NCBI GenBank assembly: GCA_013397795.1
Contig: VZTJ01004195.1
Coordinates: 383,142 to 447,141, forward strand
Length of the DNA stretch: 64,000 nt
Origin: Orthonyx spaldingii
Taxonomy: Eukaryota > Chordata > Aves > Passeriformes > Orthonychidae
Reading direction: 5' to 3'
The translations under genes were made by a program, and so were the position numbers. Shown here in pieces: positions 61,001 to 64,000 of this stretch; the first letter of the stretch is position 1, and every line of letters begins with the position of its first letter. The notes beneath the pieces are model-generated. The model was not told the origin of the DNA and made no database searches. It saw nothing but the letters and a program-made list of their open reading frames with translations.

Positions 61001-64000
61001 GGTATAATCTTATCCTGTTTCTGCTGAGAACTTTTCCATTTCGAAGTTGTGTTTATAATGTAAAAGTTGTTTGGTTTTTTTCTTTTTTCTCTAGAATGTT
61101 CTATTCTCTCACACTGCTATATAACTTTAAAGGTGGCTATAATCTGAATGAGAGAATTCGTGCTCAGTGCACATTTTAAATTTCTGAGAAAGTATTGATA
61201 GAAAAAGTAAAATAACAGCAAAGATGGAGGTCCTATTTATCTGGGTTTTAAATAAATAATTATTGTTGTTACTATTATTATTGGAAGCGTTGGTGGGACA
61301 TTTCCAGTACAGTATGCAAACAAACATAAAATCTTGTCCTCAGGTACATAGGTTATCTGGAAAAAAACTGTACACAGTCACGCATTTATCCTGAGACAAC
61401 ACCAATGACTAATCTAAACGGATTGTCAATATTTCCATATTTGGGGGTCCTGAATTTTATTGTTGGCATGGAGAAAACAATTCAGACACGTCCTAATACT
61501 GATAAGTATGTGAAATATTTCTAAAGGCATTTTCAACTAACTAGCATAAAGCACACATATGTAAACAATAATACTAAATGTGCAACTTAGGTCCTTTCTG
61601 TGCAAAAGCCTTCCTACCTCTGATTTCTTTAGCTTAAAGCATCTCTTTTCTCTATGTCTTCAGTGTTCACTTCTTACTTTCCTATTACCTCAGCTACTCT
61701 GTGTCAATTTTGAGTATGTGTATACCTGAGACATTTGATAAGGGCCAAATTTACCTGAGAAATTATTTTCCTGATTGACACTTTGAAGAAGTTGTAGATT
61801 TTCCAAACAATGATTATCCATGTGTGAAATATGTCTTTCACACATTAGGTATTAAGACTAATGAGGAAAATACAAACCATATGAAATGAAGCTTACATTA
61901 ATCATCTTCATTACAGTGAAATGCTGGTTGAAATTGATATTTCTGGCAGACCTATGTTAATAAATGCATATTTTTATACTCACATATATATTTATATAAA
62001 ATATATATATGAATGAATTACAGAAATATCTAGACCTATGTTTCATGCATTTATGCTTACAATTCATTAATCACGTTGTTTAGTATTTGTCTAGTCACTA
62101 AAGAACATTTAAGAAGAATGTTTCCTGCCAAGGGAAATTGATAATCTGAGGAGAAATTATCTGTGAAGAATAACGTATAATAATCACTATAACATCCAAC
62201 AGTTTCTTACAGTATTTCTAGTTATATGTGTTACTTAAAATAAAATTCTAAAATATGAAAAAATGCTTATTTGTTAATATTAAAATAGTAAGAACTATGA
62301 GTGTCTGTAACTCTGCAAAGAAAAATAGTACCATAAGGAGTTGGTGCAAAACAATCCTGTTCATTATGCATTCAAAAGAACTAGGTAGCTCCACAGGTTT
62401 TCATTCCTCAATCCTTGTAGTGCAACTGCTGGAGCATTTTCTGTTATGTTACTGATGTGTAAACCTGACACATACACTTCTGTTTGACAGCATGCATAAA
62501 GGAAATTAAACAAAACACTGCAATAAGCTGAAAACCTTTGTTTTGTATAACCACAAATTAGCTTAAAAAAACCCCAAAAGCAAAAACAAAACCACGAAAA
62601 ACAAAACCCCTTACCAACAAAGATTATCATTGTTCAGTAAGAGAAATTCTACTACATCTCAAGATTCAGTGAACCAAATCTTCAAATGAAAAATCTTATG
62701 TTTCTAGCGAGAATCCTTGATGTGAAATGAAAGAATTGCTGACATTAAAAGTAGGAAATTAGGCGCCAGATTCCTTGTCTTCTTGCTCTACTCTGCAGTG
62801 GCAGACTGTAAGATAATATCTAAATGGCCATAGAATTGATTTGAAGCGAAAGTTCCTTTAGTTTACTTTATAGAATTTCTGTGGGACACTGAGACAATCA
62901 AATATAGAAACACTGGCTACACTAAAAGCTTGAAGTGAAATTATGTGACTTATATCTATTTGTACAACCATAAGAACCAAAATAATTCTTCTCTGTGATC
63001 TAGCATTGCTCCTTTGCTTCTCTCCTCAAAAATGTCAAAGTTGAGTATTTGACCAGAAAAAGGGTTTATCTTCACTAAAGCAGCAAAAAACAGCCTCTAT
63101 AGAAGAATAAATTTGAAGTTTTATGATAACATTGTCCAGTTGTAAGATAGAATAAATGGGAAAGATAATTATGGAATTACATGATGAGTAAGTTTATTTT
63201 ATGTCAGAAGGAAAGACAGAGTCTATCTAGCATCATTTGGGGGAGGAGGACGACAAGGGGAAAGAAAAAATACTCTTGTGTGTTTGAGGCCCTCCCAAGA
63301 GCACAGTATACACCAAATCTTATGAAATCAGAAAAAAAAGCATTTTCTTGCAACTTAAGGGTGGTCACCTGGTTAAAAATAACATGTTACATTTGACCAA
63401 AAATATATTAAATGTGTTTGAATCTCCAAATTTTCAGTCCAACTTTCATCTCTGTTAATCACCTAATATTTCAAATAAAGTACCTTAGGGATGTTAAGAA
63501 CCATCAGAATTACCCAACATCTATTACTTGCAATTTTATTAAAAACCAGTCAGATTTTCATTGACAAGCTGTTGAAAGGTAAACAAAGATATTTTGCTTT
63601 CCATTTTGTTTTTGCTTTTCCTTTATTTTTCTGTTATTATAGTAAATAGTCTTCATCTTCCAAATGACCAAGAATGAGACCTTTCCTAATTTTTCAATTA
63701 ATCTATGAGACAATAATTTAATTTTCAACGTCAAATTGGTACTGATTAGCAATGGGCACATGAAAGCTTTGGATTTAAATAATTATAATTGATTTTGTAG
63801 AGTCTTTATTCTATGATATCCTCTCTAATTAAGGTCTTATATTTGAGTGTTGGCAGAACATTTGGCAGCTGTGTAGAAAATCTTGCATAGACAAGAGTTA
63901 TTAGTAGGTCACTTTCCAAAAAGTGAAAGTATGTGTCAAATGAAATTTCAGCCATATTAGTCTTTGGTGTAAGCCTAACTAAAGTCTTCATTAACATAAA
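58024..64000. other. AT-rich DNA, no gene seen
   Basis: About 6 kb without supported exons, RNA genes or recognised interspersed repeats. It includes a TA-rich patch at 61980-62012 and an A/C-rich patch at 62565-62612. All open frames are short and of AT-driven composition. Confidence 0.45.

Noticed and set aside
1..64000. CRISPR arrays, tRNA or rRNA genes, bacterial operon signals
   Set aside because: No regularly spaced short repeats, no cloverleaf with A and B boxes that I could recognise, and a vertebrate repeat landscape throughout.

Overview
This window looks like avian nuclear DNA, most likely from a songbird. It is AT-rich, has no bacterial-style gene packing, and is full of CR1 LINE fragments and LTR retroelements whose sequence style I recognise from bird genomes. 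I see no complete host protein-coding gene. The only host-like coding signal is one possible exon at 4922-5053 (minus strand). The rest is intergenic or intronic sequence with many insertions. By my boundaries, recognisable interspersed repeats cover about 35-40% of the window, much of it LTR elements. That is high for typical songbird autosomal DNA and would fit an ERV-rich compartment such as the W chromosome or pericentromere, but this is inference only.

Layout. 1-1085: 3' part of a long non-coding LTR-type element (plus). 1086-4921: single-copy-like AT-rich DNA. 4922-5809: a putative small exon directly downstream of a complete solo LTR with a 6-bp target duplication (both minus). 6891-7373: solo LTR of class I type (plus). 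11530-17213: old, heavily mutated ERVL (class III) provirus (minus) with 5' LTR, primer-binding site, gag, protease, RT, RNase H and integrase remnants; its 3' LTR is missing. 18805-19465, 21125-22430, 23900-24010, 26105-27100 and 35005-36605: CR1 LINE pieces. 23390-23861 and 30651-32353: further copies of the element seen at 1-1085. 36605-37240: ERVL-type LTR. 45387-45978: LTR-like segment. 49275-56535: a CR1 LINE interrupted by a class I (gammaretrovirus-like) provirus at 50103-55785 (minus), which has two LTRs, a tRNA-Pro-like primer-binding site, a polypurine tract, an integrase C-terminus and a degraded env gene. 56536-64000: AT-rich DNA with no recognised gene.

The elements do not form a pathway. 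They are a record of successive insertions: CR1 first, then LTR elements into or beside it. The observations most worth checking are (i) the solo LTR whose transcription direction leads straight into an ATG-to-splice-donor reading frame, (ii) the env of the class I provirus, with a CWVC motif in the surface subunit and an unusual CX7CC spacing in the transmembrane subunit, (iii) a 1.7-kb non-coding LTR-element family present three times, and (iv) likely assembly artefacts around isolated N characters. I found no evidence for a new enzymatic or defence system.
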